64,000 nt of DNA from Amia ocellicauda (GCF_036373705.1 NC_089854.1:25433225-25497224); one strand, 5' to 3'; positions 25,429 to 43,169 are shown, counted from the first letter of the stretch. Program-made: numbers and translations. The notes: a model not told the origin generated them from the sequence alone.

Positions 25429-26021
25429 GCTGGGCTATCACATCTCAGTCTTATCCTACAAATAATTGATCAATCGGATTCACTCCAAAGACATTGCTAT
25501 AAACTGCCTTGATTAGTATGCTATTCTGCCCATTGCCACAAGATGGAAGCACTTCTTTAAGAAATTGATTATTTTTTGTTTGCAACAGCATGAAAATTTC
25601 AGACTAGCAGTGTTAATTTCACAGTCCTTCCAGACGTGAATATGGACAGAACAAGTGTGCGTGTCATGGGCCTAAGTGACTGATTTTACAGTTGATTTCA
25701 ATTGCAGAGTCTTTACTAGATCAACAACTAAACTAGAATTTAATTTATCTGTAGACACTTTGTCTGTATGTGGCAATACTTCTTGCCTAATTTTATTTCA
25801 TATTTAAATAGGCACAGCGAAAATCTTATTAATAATAACTATTTATTGCTAATACATAAATAATAATATTTAATATTAGTATTATTATAACTGATCATAA
25901 TAACTGATCAAAGTATCATACAGGAGAAAATAATTCCAAGTGAGACAAACAATGCAATGCAGGACTAAAAGTGACATACACAATCATATATATATAAAAA
26001 AGTGACATACACAACCATATA
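25429..26021. other. Unannotated gap between two transposons
   Basis: AT-rich DNA without a recognisable gene or element. Its last 55 bases are a two-copy direct repeat (listed separately). Confidence 0.6.
25967..26021. repeat. Two-copy direct repeat, 31-bp period
   Basis: AAAAGTGACATACACAA followed by a CATATATA-type stretch occurs at 25967-25990 and again at 25998-26021, with one internal difference. The second copy ends at the TA target of the DD36E element. Confidence 0.85.
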
Positions 26022-26023
26022 TA

Positions 26024-27252
26024 CACTCACCTAAAGGATTATTAGGAACACCACACTAATACTGTGTTTGACCCCCTTTCGCCTTCAGAACTGCCTTAAT
26101 TCTACATGGCATTGATTCAACAAGGTGCTGAAAGCATTCTTTAGAAATGTTGGCCCATATTGATAGGATAGCATCTTGCAGTTGATGGAGATTTGTGGGA
26201 TGCACATCCAGGGCACGAAGCTCCCGTTCCACCACATCCCAAAGATGCTCTATTGGGTTGAGATGTTGAGATCTGGTGACTGTGGGGGCCAGTTTAGTAC
26301 AGTGAACTCATTGTCATGTTCAAGAAACCAATTTGAAATGATTCGACCTTTGTGACATGGTGCATTATCCTGCTGGAAGTAGCCATCAGAGGATGGGTAC
26401 ATGGTGGTCATAAAGGGATGGACATGGTCAGAAACAATGCTCAGGTAGGCCGTGGCATTTAAACGATGCCCAATTGGCACTAAGGGGCCTAAAGTGTGCC
26501 AAGAAAACATCCCCCACACCATTACACCACCACCACCAGCCTGCACAGTGGTAACAAGGCATGATGGATCCATGTTCTCATTCTGTTTACGCCAAATTCT
26601 GACTCTACCATCTGAATGTCTCAACAGAAATCGAGACTCATCAGACCAGGCAACATTTTTCCAGTCTTCAACTGTCCAATTTTGGTGAGCTTGTGCAAAT
26701 TGTAGCCTCTTTTTCCTATCTGTAGTGGAGATGAGTGGTACCCGGTGGGGTCTTCTGCTGTTGTAGCCAATCCGCCTCAAGGTTGTACGTGTTGTGGCTT
26801 CACAAATGCTTTGCTGCATACCTCGGTTGTAACGAGTGGTTATTTCAGTCAAAGTTGCTCTTCTATCAGCTTGAATCAGTCGGCCCATTCTCCTCTGACC
26901 TCTAGCATCAACAAGGCATTTTCGCCCACAGGACTGCCGCATACTGGATGTTTTTCCCTTTTCACACCATTCTTTGTAAACCCTAGAAATGGTTGTGCGT
27001 GAAAATCCCAGTAACTGAGCAGATTGTGAAATACTCAGACCGGCCCGTCTGGCACCAACAACCATGCCACGCTCAAAATTGCTTAAATCACCTTTCTTTC
27101 CCATTCAGACATTCAGTTTGGAGTTCAGGAGATTGTCTTGACCAGGACCACACCCCTCAATGCATTGAAGCAACTGCCATGTGATTGGTTGGTTAGATAA
27201 TTGCATTAATGAGAAATTGAACAGGTGTTCCTAATAATCCTTTAGGTGAGTG
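26024..27252 (-). mobile_element. DD36E Tc1/mariner element, copy 2 (1229 bp)
   Basis: Inverted orientation relative to copies 1 and 3, with the same CACTCACCTAAAGGATTA ends and flanking TA at 26022-26023 and 27253-27254. It is nearly identical to copy 1 and copy 3 and is 8 bp longer than copy 3, which is fully explained by one small tandem duplication. Confidence 0.95.
26056..27104 (-). pseudogene. Transposase of DD36E copy 2, broken by an 8-bp tandem duplication
   Basis: Open from MGKKGDLSNF for 284 codons through both catalytic Asp motifs (WSDESRFLL, QQDNAPCHKG). The string ATCTCAAC is duplicated in tandem near 26262-26277, which shifts the frame after SPDLN, just before the catalytic Glu, and a stop follows. 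The original C-terminus (ending GGQTQY) remains in the other frame down to 26056. The span of 1049 bp equals the intact 1041 bp plus 8. Confidence 0.93.
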
Positions 27253-27254
27253 TA

Positions 27255-27747
27255 TATAGATAGATAGATAGAGATATAGATATACCTAGTTAAATTCCAA
27301 CACAGAATCAATGATAATCAGATGGACAGACATACACATGCAGACAATTATAACTTTATATATATACAGTGTGCCCAATTGATTTCTCTATCTCTTATGC
27401 AACTGGTGTAAACAAACATATCTTTTACCAGTAAGTGCACAACTGTAAATAAACCAAAACAACGAAAGAGCACCACTGTTTCGTGGGACCACCTCTCTTT
27501 ACACACAGAGCCTTGCAGTCCTGCAGAAACATGATTCCATGCTCTGGTGCATCAGCATCACATGGGGCTACACTCCCCATTCCTTTGTTAATATAGCTCA
27601 CTATTTATAGCAGATATGTCGCCCTCGCCAGTGCTACTCTGATCTCAGCTGCAGTGCGTCTCTTAAATAACTTTCCTTGGCAGTCTTCTCGCTACAGAGA
27701 GTGTGTGTGTGTCTGTGTGTGTGAGAGAGAGAGAGAGAGAGAGGGGG

Positions 27748-27806
<59 letters not shown>

Positions 27807-28521
27807 GCGTCTGCAACACAAAATCTGGGAGTGGACAGGACCGACTGCAACAGCAAGGACGAGATTTGCACGGGGGCCTTGAAGGCTAAAGAGAAACAGG
27901 ACCACACCGCAGGAACGAGACAATACTTCTGACAAGAACGTCACAAAACCGAACCTCTGAGGTCCTGTTCTGTAAAAACTAGAAGAACTGCAGACACACT
28001 GGTCATCTTACTGAGAGACATCCGGAACTAAGTAACATGGAACAGTAATCTACAAGTAAGACAATAATAATATTAATAATAATAATTATTATTATTATAA
28101 TCATAATCGTAATCATAATATTTCTCTGCTTCATTATATTGTTGCATTTCTATTTATTTATTTTATACAGCTCAGATTAAATTATACCTTTAAGGAGCAA
28201 GTGCACAATAGCTGTTCAGTACATAAACAGCATGATAATGATATGAGATCATTTCTATGCTGAGCAAGACAAGCAAGTAAACACACAGAAGCGACAGTAG
28301 ATGTGTCAGTACAGGGGAGTACTATTTTATGGCAAACATAACATTATTTGCTATATGCTGAATTAGGGGTTATACATATGAAAATCTATTTCACTTCTCT
28401 ATGTGCCGATCTGGTTAAATTAACCTGCCAATAAAACATTTAATTAATGAAGTAGCCTCCCAAAAAAAAACAAATTATATGTGACTTATATGTGAACTCA
28501 TTTCCTGCATCTGCTGTTCAG
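27255..28521. other. Region upstream of MYADML2, possible noncoding first exon
   Basis: Holds a GATA-like repeat (27255-27286), a long GT/GA microsatellite, and AAT repeats (28064-28105). A sequence CTACAAGTAAGA near 28050 looks like a splice donor and CTGTTCAG near 28514-28521 like an acceptor, so an untranslated MYADML2 exon may lie between 27.8 and 28.05 kb. This is inference from splice consensus only. Confidence 0.3.
27700..27805. repeat. Compound (GT)n-(GA)n microsatellite
   Basis: A GT block (27700-27722) passes into about 83 bases of GA repeats, interrupted once by nine G. The GA part is a pure homopurine mirror-type tract, able to form triplex DNA. Confidence 0.95.
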
Positions 28522-28626
28522 AATAGCACCAGGCAAGGCCTATCCGGGGAAGATCTGGGAGGAGAAGCAAGCCATTTCTCTCCACTCTGCCAAAGCTGCC
28601 TGAGACAGCCTGTCTGCTGAGCTGGA

Positions 28627-29532
28627 ATGGATGCCCAGGGAGGACCCTACCTAAACGTGGCGGCAGTGGCTTCCCCAGTAGGCGTTGCACGACTGGGGCA
28701 GATGATTCTGGGTTGCACCACGCTGAGTCTAGTGACCCACCAAGCGGGGTACAGCGCAGCCTACGGGACCTTCTGCATGTTTGTGTGGTGCTTCTGCTTT
28801 GCGGTGACCGTGCTGGTCTTCATGCTGGACTTCACCCGGCTGCACAGCTGCCTGCGCATCTCCTGGGACAACTTCACCATCGCCTTTGCCATGCTGGCCA
28901 CGCTCATGTACGTCACGGCCTCTGTAGTCTACCCCCTGTACTTCCTGCGCTCCGAGTGCCCGTACAACGGCTGTGAGGTGCGCAACTACCGCATCGTTGT
29001 CACCGTCTGCTCCTGCCTCTGCACCCTGGCCTACGGCGCAGAGGTCTTTTTCACGAGGGCCAAGCCGGGTCATGTGGTGGGCTACATGGCCACGGTCTCA
29101 GGACTGCTGAAGATCGTCCAGGCCTTCGTGGCCTGCATCATCTTCGGTGCCCTGGTCAATGACAGCCAGTACAGCCGCCACATCGCCACCCAGTACTGCG
29201 TGGCAGTCTACAGCTTCTGCTTCACCCTCACAGTGATCGTGGTGATACTCACCGTCTCCGGCAAGACCTCAGCGCTGCGATGCCCCTTCGATCGTTTCGT
29301 GGTCATCTACACCTTCCTGGCTGTCTTGCTGTACCTGAGTGCCGCCATCATCTGGCCCATCTTCTGCTTTGACAAGAAGTACGGCAACCCCAGCAGGCCT
29401 TCCAGCTGCCCACAGGGAAAGTGCCCCTGGGACAGCCAGTTGGTGGTGGCCATCTTCACCTACATCAACATGGTGCTGTACATCATTGACCTGGTCTATT
29501 CTCAGAGGATCCGCTTTGTAGCTCAGACCTGA
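28627..29532 (+). CDS. MYADML2: Myeloid-associated differentiation marker-like protein 2 (301 aa)
   Basis: Membrane protein of the MYADM family with two MARVEL domains; its molecular role is not established. A single GC-rich open frame, as in human MYADML2 (about 307 residues), with clear similarity along its length (for example YMATVSGLLKIVQAFVACII and FLAVLLYLSAAIIWP). Eight hydrophobic segments are visible near residues 21-37, 46-68, 82-107, 122-141, 152-177, 190-211, 224-247 and 270-291, four per MARVEL unit. No signal peptide precedes them. The ATG is the first in the frame and gives the expected N-terminus (GGPYLNVAAVASPVG). It stands between NOTUM and PYCR1 on the same strand, as in human. 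GC content is far above the flanking DNA. Open frames in other phases over this exon are by-products of that GC bias. Confidence 0.95.
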   Translation: MDAQGGPYLNVAAVASPVGVARLGQMILGCTTLSLVTHQAGYSAAYGTFCMFVWCFCFAVTVLVFMLDFTRLHSCLRISWDNFTIAFAMLATLMYVTASVVYPLYFLRSECPYNGCEVRNYRIVVTVCSCLCTLAYGAEVFFTRAKPGHVVGYMATVSGLLKIVQAFVACIIFGALVNDSQYSRHIATQYCVAVYSFCFTLTVIVVILTVSGKTSALRCPFDRFVVIYTFLAVLLYLSAAIIWPIFCFDKKYGNPSRPSSCPQGKCPWDSQLVVAIFTYINMVLYIIDLVYSQRIRFVAQT

Positions 29533-31920
29533 GCTCTAGACACTGACTGCCACCACCGCCTTGCCTTGAGCGCATCCTGCGTTTTGCTCACATTCACAAA
29601 AATAAGTCAGACCAATTCCTATGCAATTTCCCTAGCCATCGCCTGAGACACCTCTCTCTGTAACTGACCCAATCAAAGAGCTTCAAACATCCACACTGTT
29701 AAACCCACACAAAACAACCTTGTCCTAGTTCTTTCAAGGTAACTCCTGTATATATGCTAACAGCCTAATACCTTGCTGTACTCCCTCATTTATCTCTGAA
29801 CCCTTTTTGACTGCGTATTAACAGAATCACCCAGACTTTCTTGATTGCTAGACCAGACCACAATCATCCACACTAAACACCTCCACCCTCTTCTTCAAAA
29901 TTTAAATTGGTTCTGTATGACTTTAATTCTGTTTACTGTTTCTCCGCAACCACATGGAGTCCCATGATTTCAACAGTAACACCGTCTGTCTAGCACTGAG
30001 AGCCATAACCTAGACTAACCCTCCCCCCCACCACTGGCCCACACCGCTACCACGGTCATCTACAGGGAGGAACTATCATCTCTTCTGACATCCAGCTTGT
30101 GTTGAGAACTGCCTTCAACAGGCCCAGATGTCTCCTGTGATTGATTGCAACCTCCCAAATTTCAGTGCCTCATCCCTGGAAGTGCAGATTCCAGCTGCCT
30201 TAGCAAAGCCACCGAGCTCTTTATCTACAAAAGCGGAACTTTCCATGTCTGCTAAATCCCTCCTCTGGAATTGCAACACAGATGTTTTTCTCATCTCAAA
30301 GCCCAACTCCAGCCATTCATGTTCAGTGTGTCTCAGACTATTCCTACAATGTCAAAGAAGCAGTCCAAATATGTCAGTAAATAAGGTATACCTTTTAATT
30401 AGTTCTCTATGAATTATTGTGGTTTTATTTATTTTATTTATTTCAAAAGCAATGTCTGTATTTGTGTTTTCCTGCAAACTGGAACATTAAATTGTAAAGT
30501 GCCAGTACTCTTGCTGTCATCTCAGTGCAATTTCCCCCAAAACATCTTACAAATGTCCTTGATGGGTCACAGCAGTGTCATGATAGTAGGGACCCAAATT
30601 GCAGGAGAAGGCCTAAGACATTTTCACAGTCTGTGTGTGTGTGCACTGATTACACGTATCTTGACTCAGCATGGTTGTTCTGCATTATTTTCACAAAAGA
30701 AAAGATGATTCCAGTACTGCTGTTTCTGTTTTTAGCATGTATTCAAAGAACTTGGACAATCTGTGGGTAAAACCTTGGCCATTTTGGTCTTGTTGTGAAA
30801 TGTCATCAGTATTACAAGATGGAGATATCAGAAAATGTTATTTGTTGTATAAATCAATCAAAAGATTATATGGAGGTGGTGTAGTATATTGTGGGCACCA
30901 CTAAGACACAACTAAGGCCTTGAAAATGTATCATAAGTGAGTCTGATAAAAGACACCTTGCTTCTAGATTCAAGTGGCATTCAAAGTGGAAAAGGAAATA
31001 CAGAAAACTGATGGGTGCCCTTATACAAGTGAGTGCTCCAGTCTTGAAAGTACAGCATTCCTGTTGTAAACCATGTTTAATCTCTGTACAAACAAGATCA
31101 AATAAGTCTGGGTATCTTCATAATGGAGGTCTATTGGCAGACATAACAATCACATGATATTTAATGGATGTAAAGATTCCCTTCAAATGTCAATGCAAGC
31201 CTTCCAATGATATCACTTGACTATGCTACTGTACCGTTCAGCTGTATCAATGTCATTTAAAGACTGCTGGATTAAGCTACTATGTAACCTTCATACTGTA
31301 TGTGTGTCATTTCTCATAAACTGGAGTTTTGAAATACTTGTTACTCTTTCATATTATTAAAGTCTTCTGTTTGATACCTTAATATCATTGGCAGCAGACT
31401 CTCAACTTTCTTTCAAAACAAATAATGCAATCTTATCTCTTTAACGAATTCTTGGAAGACGGAGCAGGAAGGCAAATGAACAAAAGTCAGAAGTGAGATA
31501 CTGATTCACATGGGGTTATTTTTTGTTTTATATTTTTTAAGGTTCCTTCATCAAAGAGGCTGCAGCAAACAGAAAAGCCCCTGGGCAATGATCGCTTGAG
31601 ATAAAATCACAAGCCAACGCCGCTGCGCACACTGAGCCACATATTCCATCGCCCTGTGGGGCACATAACAGAATGTGACATCTTCACATCACAGCGAGGT
31701 CAGGTCTTTTGGAGCACACTGCCAGCCTGCCACCCTGTCAGCCCTGCACTCAGCCCGTGGACATGTGCTAGGCGATGGCTGTGTGCTAACTGCTGTAGGA
31801 GATTCCTATCGAGATCTAATGAAAGTCTGCTCAGCAGCATCTTCAGCCTCGCTGGTGGTCATATCGACAATATGCCCAAATCACAGACCACTCTGATGGA
31901 GAGGAACGAGAAAAAACTAT

Positions 31921-31949
31921 TCTCTCTCTCTCTCTCTCTTTCTCTCTCA
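31921..31949. repeat. (CT)n microsatellite
   Basis: CT units with one TTT interruption. Confidence 0.85.
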
Positions 31950-32823
31950 CTCACAAACACACACTGAAATATAATAAGCGCAAACAATTGCTTTTGGGGA
32001 TTCTGAACATTATCTGCATTACCAATGCCTGTGAGGTAGTTTGTGGAAAGTGTAAAGAGGTGCTTGTTTGGCTGTTAGCAAGGGAAAGCTCTGACAGCAG
32101 GGTTCTGGGAATGTGGAGAGATCCAAAGTTTGCAGGAGACAGGAGGCCAATTTCAAAGCTTGTTTGTTATTTTTTATTATTATTTGAAAGGTCCTATAGA
32201 ATGGTACAAAAACCTAAAGCCATGTATCTTCAGACAGTGGGAGCCCAGCCTTGTTAGGAGCATAGAGGGAGCTTCTGAGACTCGTTGGCTACCCACGTTT
32301 TAGCATTGGTCCATCTCTCTCTGTTAACACTGGAGAAGTGTGTTAGCAAGCAGATTCTCACAGGGCTTGCCATTTTTCCTTTTTTCTGCATTGAGTGTTT
32401 GAAGTTGGAAGGACTAATAACTTGGCATTATAAGAGTCTTCAGAGCACTTGCCTAAAACCATGCGGTCTAGTTAATGTGCCACGCTGCATAAATCCCCTC
32501 CTTCTCTCCAGCACACTGTGTTCATTAGCATGCTGAGGGGAATTCGACAGTCTGTTTGCACTGCCTGTGCGGCACAGGTACATCATATAACAGACCTCCT
32601 TGTCTTGGATTTCATTAAGTGGAAGAAAACATCAAAGAGATTTTAAAATCAAAAAAGCACCCCGGGTTTGTGTGCGTCCATTGAATTCCAAGTACTTCCA
32701 GAGAGTCTTGCCATCTAAGCCTTTCATATTGTAGTCTTAACCCACTGGGTCCTCTTTCACAAGGCCAGTGTGTTTTCAGGCTTAAACAGGAAAGAAGGTC
32801 TAAAACACCTCAGGCCTGATGTT

Positions 32824-32850
32824 TTGTTGTTGTTGTTGTTGTTGCTGTTG
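32824..32850. repeat. (TTG)n microsatellite
   Basis: About nine TTG units with one C substitution. Confidence 0.85.
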
Positions 32851-35800
32851 AAAGAGAGATGAATGTATTGAAAAACTGTCTTGCTGTGCATCTTTCACAA
32901 ACTGACTTTAAATTTCAGTACCTTGTGGATACCGCATCCATCCTAATCCACTTATCTTTCCTGTGTATATAAATCACTGTTGATTTTCTAAACACAAATT
33001 GATGGCGTTACGCTTCAGCAATGACAAAATGGGACACATCCAGCATAAGCATTAAGTCTTAGTCAACACGTGTTCAGTCAAACCAAAAACAATTCATATC
33101 AAGAGGAATTTATTGTTCTCAATGCTTTTCATACATTGTATTGCACATCCCCCTAAACTACCTGAACTGTCATTGATTAATACATTCATAATTATGAAAT
33201 TTGTGACCTTAAGGAAGATAATGTCATGAAAGTAATACCACAATTGAATAGAAAATCTAAATTAGGTTCAGCCCCAATAAACATAATAATCAGATTAAGT
33301 TTTTTTTAACAATGATTTGGTTGTGCAGGAAAATATATGTAGCTCCATGTGTGGCTCACATGGATTAGTTTTTAATCTCAGGAGTTTGATGTATGACTAC
33401 TGTTGTCAGGAAGAAATGTGTTGGTTTTTATATTCTCATTTATGGATATTAGAAAACAGTCCAAATAAGCAATTCAGGGAAACAAAACTGGACTCATTAG
33501 TGTGGACAGAAATTCAGGGAACAAGCAGAAATTAAGTCTGGAATATCCTTTCTCTTCCCTACAGGGCTGTCTCTAATCACAGGAAATGGGGAGACTTTTA
33601 TAGACTACTATTCTATTACACTAGTGCTAGAGCTAAATTGGGAGGGTACGGTGTATAAAAAATGTACAGTCAACAAAAATGTATCAGCACAATGATGTAA
33701 AACAACAGAAATTTAACCCAGCATCTCAACTGAGATCACAATGCCCTTTCATCTGAACTACATGAACACCAGTCAAGTCATCTCAGGGGCATCTGGACTG
33801 GGACTTTTGAAGAGCCTCATGGTAGCATTATTTGGTCATCTTGGGGAAACTTAACAGAAGGAAAAGATCCTATGAAATCTGTAAAAGCACAGATCTAATC
33901 TCTGTGCTGTAAAGTGGTATGAAGGACACAATAAAGGAACTGTAGTTTAGAGACAATATGTATTAATAATTAACTTTCACATCACAGAACCCCTGCTGAG
34001 GCACGAGCAACTATCTGCCAGGTTAGGACCTTAGTTACGCATTATATATTTCTTTCCTGATTACTTTCTGGTTAGTGATATCCAGGAGATCCTCTAATGC
34101 TACAACTTCTCCTTATCACTTATCACTTCCTTGCAAAGCCCTGCTTTACCTGTGGTTTGCCCTATTTTTTCGTCCTGTACTGTGCTTCCACTGTAAATCA
34201 CTGCTTGATTCTGAAATTGGACTCATTGGACATAACTATGTTAGGCTTACGTCACTCCCCTGAGATCCCAAGGGTGTACAACCTCCCCTTCCTCAGGCAT
34301 CAGATTTTTGCCAAAGCAGATTTGTCATCCATTTGATTTGTGTAGATTAGGTTCTCACAGCTTGTGATACTGTTTTGAATATGGGCCAGCATACACTAGA
34401 GTTATGTTGACTCTATATTTAATTTCCAGAATAAAGGGGCTTTATTCTTATACAGCTACTTTGATAACTCACTGGGGTACAATTTATATATCTCACTTAA
34501 CAGACAGACACAATAAATAGTACAGCATCCCTAATCCTAACCCTAGGGTAAGCAATAGTTAAAACGGTGTGGGAGGTGCAAATATTATTCTCAATAAACT
34601 TTTTAAGAATTTGAATGCTCTGACCAAAGCTCCCCAAAGCTCCCCTTGTCCCAGGCTATAACATACAGTAATTTAAAAGTATCTATATATTAAATAATTT
34701 GCATTGCAGATACTGTGCTCTGAACTTCCTCCAGTGTTGTGATATATTTTCTGTCATGTGTTGACCAGCACAGATGAGGTCAAGTATGATGCATTATAGA
34801 ATTCAAATAACAGCTTCTTTGGTTTGAATTCAACAGTTGTGTTTAAAACATCAAAAACACAATACATTTTTGCATTTTTTTCATCACCTGCCCACACTGC
34901 TAGGATGTGTTCATTGATGAGTCAACAAAAACACCTTCTGTGTGAGCAATTCATTGTATGACTCAGTGTATGACTCTGTCAATGAGATCTAGTGTTAGCA
35001 GTAAAAAGGCCCTGAAAACAGGATTCTCAAATCGCATCCGACATCCCAGCTAGAATGGAGGGAGAATTCTGTGAATGTAGAGCATGTCACCTAAACTGCT
35101 GAAAGCTTTCTTATTCCTGTCTCTATGCACAGGTGTTAGTCTGACCAAATAGGCAGCTGCCAGAGGACGAAATGAAACCCAAAGGAGCTGTATATTTAGA
35201 TGTATACTATGAGAACAATGCTTGCAATGCATACATGTTCAAGAATATCATTCCATTCAATAAGATGGACACTTTGCTTGCACGAATATGTCCTGCTTGA
35301 TCGAGTCTGAACTGCAGCAATCAACATACAAAATAGATCTGGGTAAAACTGTTTCAGTCTGCAATCCAGGTGTTTAGAGAGAGCCTCATACCTGCTGAGG
35401 GATTTTATTCCTGCCAGATGTACTGCAGTGGATTTTGCCTCCATCCTGGTTCCAAACAAGGGATCCTATTTTATTTATAAGGGGAGAAAGTGTATGGGTC
35501 CTCAGTCTACCATTTTGAAATGCTCCTCCTATAAGAAAGTATCTGAAGTATGCAAGGAACACCAGCAATCAGTGATCTCTAAGATTCCTCATTAATCCCT
35601 CCCGCAGAAAAATCTTCAGACACAAACCTGATCCCCCAAGTCAATCCCTGACACAGTCCCTGCATGCCCTGTGTTTCTTGCTGAGTAACAGGGGGGTGAC
35701 GTTGGGGTGCCTGGAATGACAGGAATGTAGTACACTTTTCCAGTTTTAAGATGCTTCTCAGCTGCTTGGGAACTTGACCTTTGCATTTCAAGAGCATTGA

Positions 35801-37179
35801 AGAGGCAAGAGAGAGTTATAGGAGAGAGTCAAAACAAATAAAGGAATAATCCAAATGCTTCTTACACCTGCGTGTCTGCCTGCTCCTGTAACAGGCAGAC
35901 ATTACTTGCATTTTCCTTGTCTGACTGGGTTAGATAGTTTCATGAGAGCACAGCCACTTAGTTAGCAGTCAAATCCAGGGGGTTTATTTGCAGCTAATGT
36001 TAATTTCCCTTTCATATTTCCCTCCATTATTTGTATTAACTTTTTTTGCCCTTTCATCAACAAGTGGGAAAGTCACATGGTATAATGTAATAATAAATAT
36101 ATGATAGAGAAGACAAATAAAGAAACATTGAAATTTGTTTACACAGAATAAGTTGCTGGTAGGATTCAAAATGACTCAAGCTGAGCTCAGGTTTTTCATT
36201 GAATTAAGTTTTACTGTAATGTGTGTTATGGTATAAGCAAGCAGGTGGGTGTGTATGTCACTACAGAAAACAATGCTCAAATCAAAAGTATATACCTAAA
36301 CATGAACTACAATTGATATTTCATGGAAAGATAATCATCAACAAAAATGCTATCCTTATGTCTGCTTCTTACCCCTGAACACAGCTTTAACTGTATCATT
36401 AAACCTCAACCTTGACTACTAAAATGACTACTTAATATAAGTGTGAAGCCTAAGATTAGGCATCATTTTTACATGGAGATAGTTAGGTAAGGGATACATT
36501 GATAGGTATGAATGGTCCCTAGATTATATTAGAGTTGTTTCAGAGTTGTTGGTTTTATATTTGTAAAAGATGAGCTTTAATTAACAGAAGAGGTTATAAA
36601 GGTTATTAGGAAGGGACAGAATTGCCATTAAAACAAAACAGGCATTAATAACATCTAAACAGGAATTTCTGCATTGCATTATGCCTGGTGAGTTATTTCA
36701 TTTTTCTTTTCATGTCTGCAGCCTATGACTGCATGGTATGAAACCGTCTGGAACAGGAAAACTGCATTTCCTTCTTACCAACCAGGATCTTGTGTCACCA
36801 CAATAATGTGTCATGCTGAGATGTGAAAGTCTAAAAAGCCTATATCAGTACTGGGAAAGGTAGATTTACATTATGTTAGTTAGTAAGTTACTGGAAAAAT
36901 AGTGTAGTCCGTTACATTCACACATTTCTAATAAAATAATCTAAACAAAAGCAGTAGGTCTAATAAGTCAGAGTGATACACATTGGGGGAACAAAGTTTC
37001 ATATTTCACACATAACTACATCTTTCCGCCAAAGCACAGTTTAGAATAGATTTAAAATACTTTCTCACAACAAATCGGCTAGGGTTTACGAATGCACTTT
37101 TACTCTAGAGCCTAATCCTTGGCATTGATCAACTCTGTTTGGTTGACCTATATTTCCCTATTTCCCATTGTTTGGGGGA

Positions 37180-37439
37180 TGATGCAACGAAACCGAGCTC
37201 TTGCACAGCCCGCCCCCCCCAACAGCACGATCCGGTTTGTCTGTGCTGTGATTGGGCAGTCATCTCCGAATCTCCCACCGCATTGGTCACGATACATGTC
37301 ACTCAAAGATTATTTCCCGGAACACGTGTGGGGCAGCATTTTGGAGGAAGCCACGTTGACACCGGTTTCTATTTTGTACTACAAGAAAAAAGAAGGGGAC
37401 GTCCAGTGAGAGGTGGGCTGCAGGAGTTTCTATGCGAAG
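37180..37439 (+). promoter_or_regulatory. PYCR1 promoter and noncoding first exon
   Basis: The 5' UTR is split: a donor (GCGAAG|GTAAGC) ends an upstream exon at 37439, and an acceptor (TTGCAG) opens the next at 37825, 21 bases before the ATG. Upstream are TGATGCAAC at 37180-37188, which fits the C/EBP-ATF response consensus TGATGNAAN, two inverted CCAAT boxes (ATTGGG about 37252, ATTGGT about 37282) and an E-box CACGTG at 37323-37328. PYCR1 is a known ATF4 target in mammals, so the first motif is credible. The transcription start is not fixed, but should lie between the CCAAT boxes and 37439. Confidence 0.6.
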
Positions 37440-37845
37440 GTAAGCAGTTGCACGAAGACCTTTTAAAAACCGACGGCAGCACGATCAGTCCCCCGAAAAC
37501 GGGTTTGCATGCTTCAGCTACCTTTAAAATCACCGTGATGGCAGTGTGTGATAAAGCTTGAATTATATAGTGCATTTGGTCATGTCAAGCAAGTAACATG
37601 TTAGGGTGCCCATTCGTTAACCCCAGCGTGAACTGGTATCTTTACAGTTCAGGTAATAAGATAGTCCAGCTCTGATTGGCCTGATCAAAGGACACCGCCG
37701 TAATGCGATTATATATGGCGTGTGTGTCTTGTGTGCGATTGAAATGTCGCAATAGTGCGCAGTTTCCCTGTTTGCGTTTTGAGTGTGTGGCTGTTTGCAC
37801 AGGTTTGTTGCGTTTGTGTTGCAGGACTGACACGGACTGGCAGAG

Positions 37846-42764
<4,919 letters not shown>

Positions 42765-43169
42765 GCACACAGCCACCACAGAATCCCTATAAGAGGCATT
42801 ACTTACTGATGTCACTTAACTTGCCTTTATCTGGTCCACAGAAGTGTGTTTTTAAAAAGAGAAACCAGCAGACAACCAGTGTTGCGTTCTTATTCCACAC
42901 AGCCTGAGTGTCAAATGGAGGGAGGAAGCAATCGAGAGTTGAGCTGCAACCCAGAGGAGCGAGAGGTCACTTGTCCAACTCAGTGTTAGGATTATGTTTT
43001 TGTCTTTTAGATTAAGCTTAATTGTGCCTGTGTTTTAAAATATATTTTATTTTCTTGTCATTTTTGTTCTCTGTTGAAACATTAACCATGGCTACAAAAA
43101 ACACCCAGCCAACAGCCAACAGATCTTCGGTTGTGGGACTATTTGCGATCCTCTACGAAATGTAATTTG

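Larger units (their letters stand above)
29533..37140. other. MYADML2 3' flank and intergenic DNA before PYCR1
   Basis: The first 1.8 kb probably includes the MYADML2 3' UTR; an ATTAAA at 31356-31361 is a possible end signal. The rest is AT-rich DNA with no gene that I recognise. Small repeats occur at 31921-31949 (CT) and 32824-32850 (TTG). Confidence 0.5.

Noticed and set aside
28713-29073. Alternative and antisense frames within the MYADML2 exon
   Set aside because: Composition artefacts of a GC-rich exon; the MYADML2 frame matches the family end to end.
37119-37561. Open frames of 96 and 140 codons just upstream of PYCR1
   Set aside because: They cross the promoter and the 5' UTR splice donor, with no recognisable domain; more likely promoter and leader sequence.
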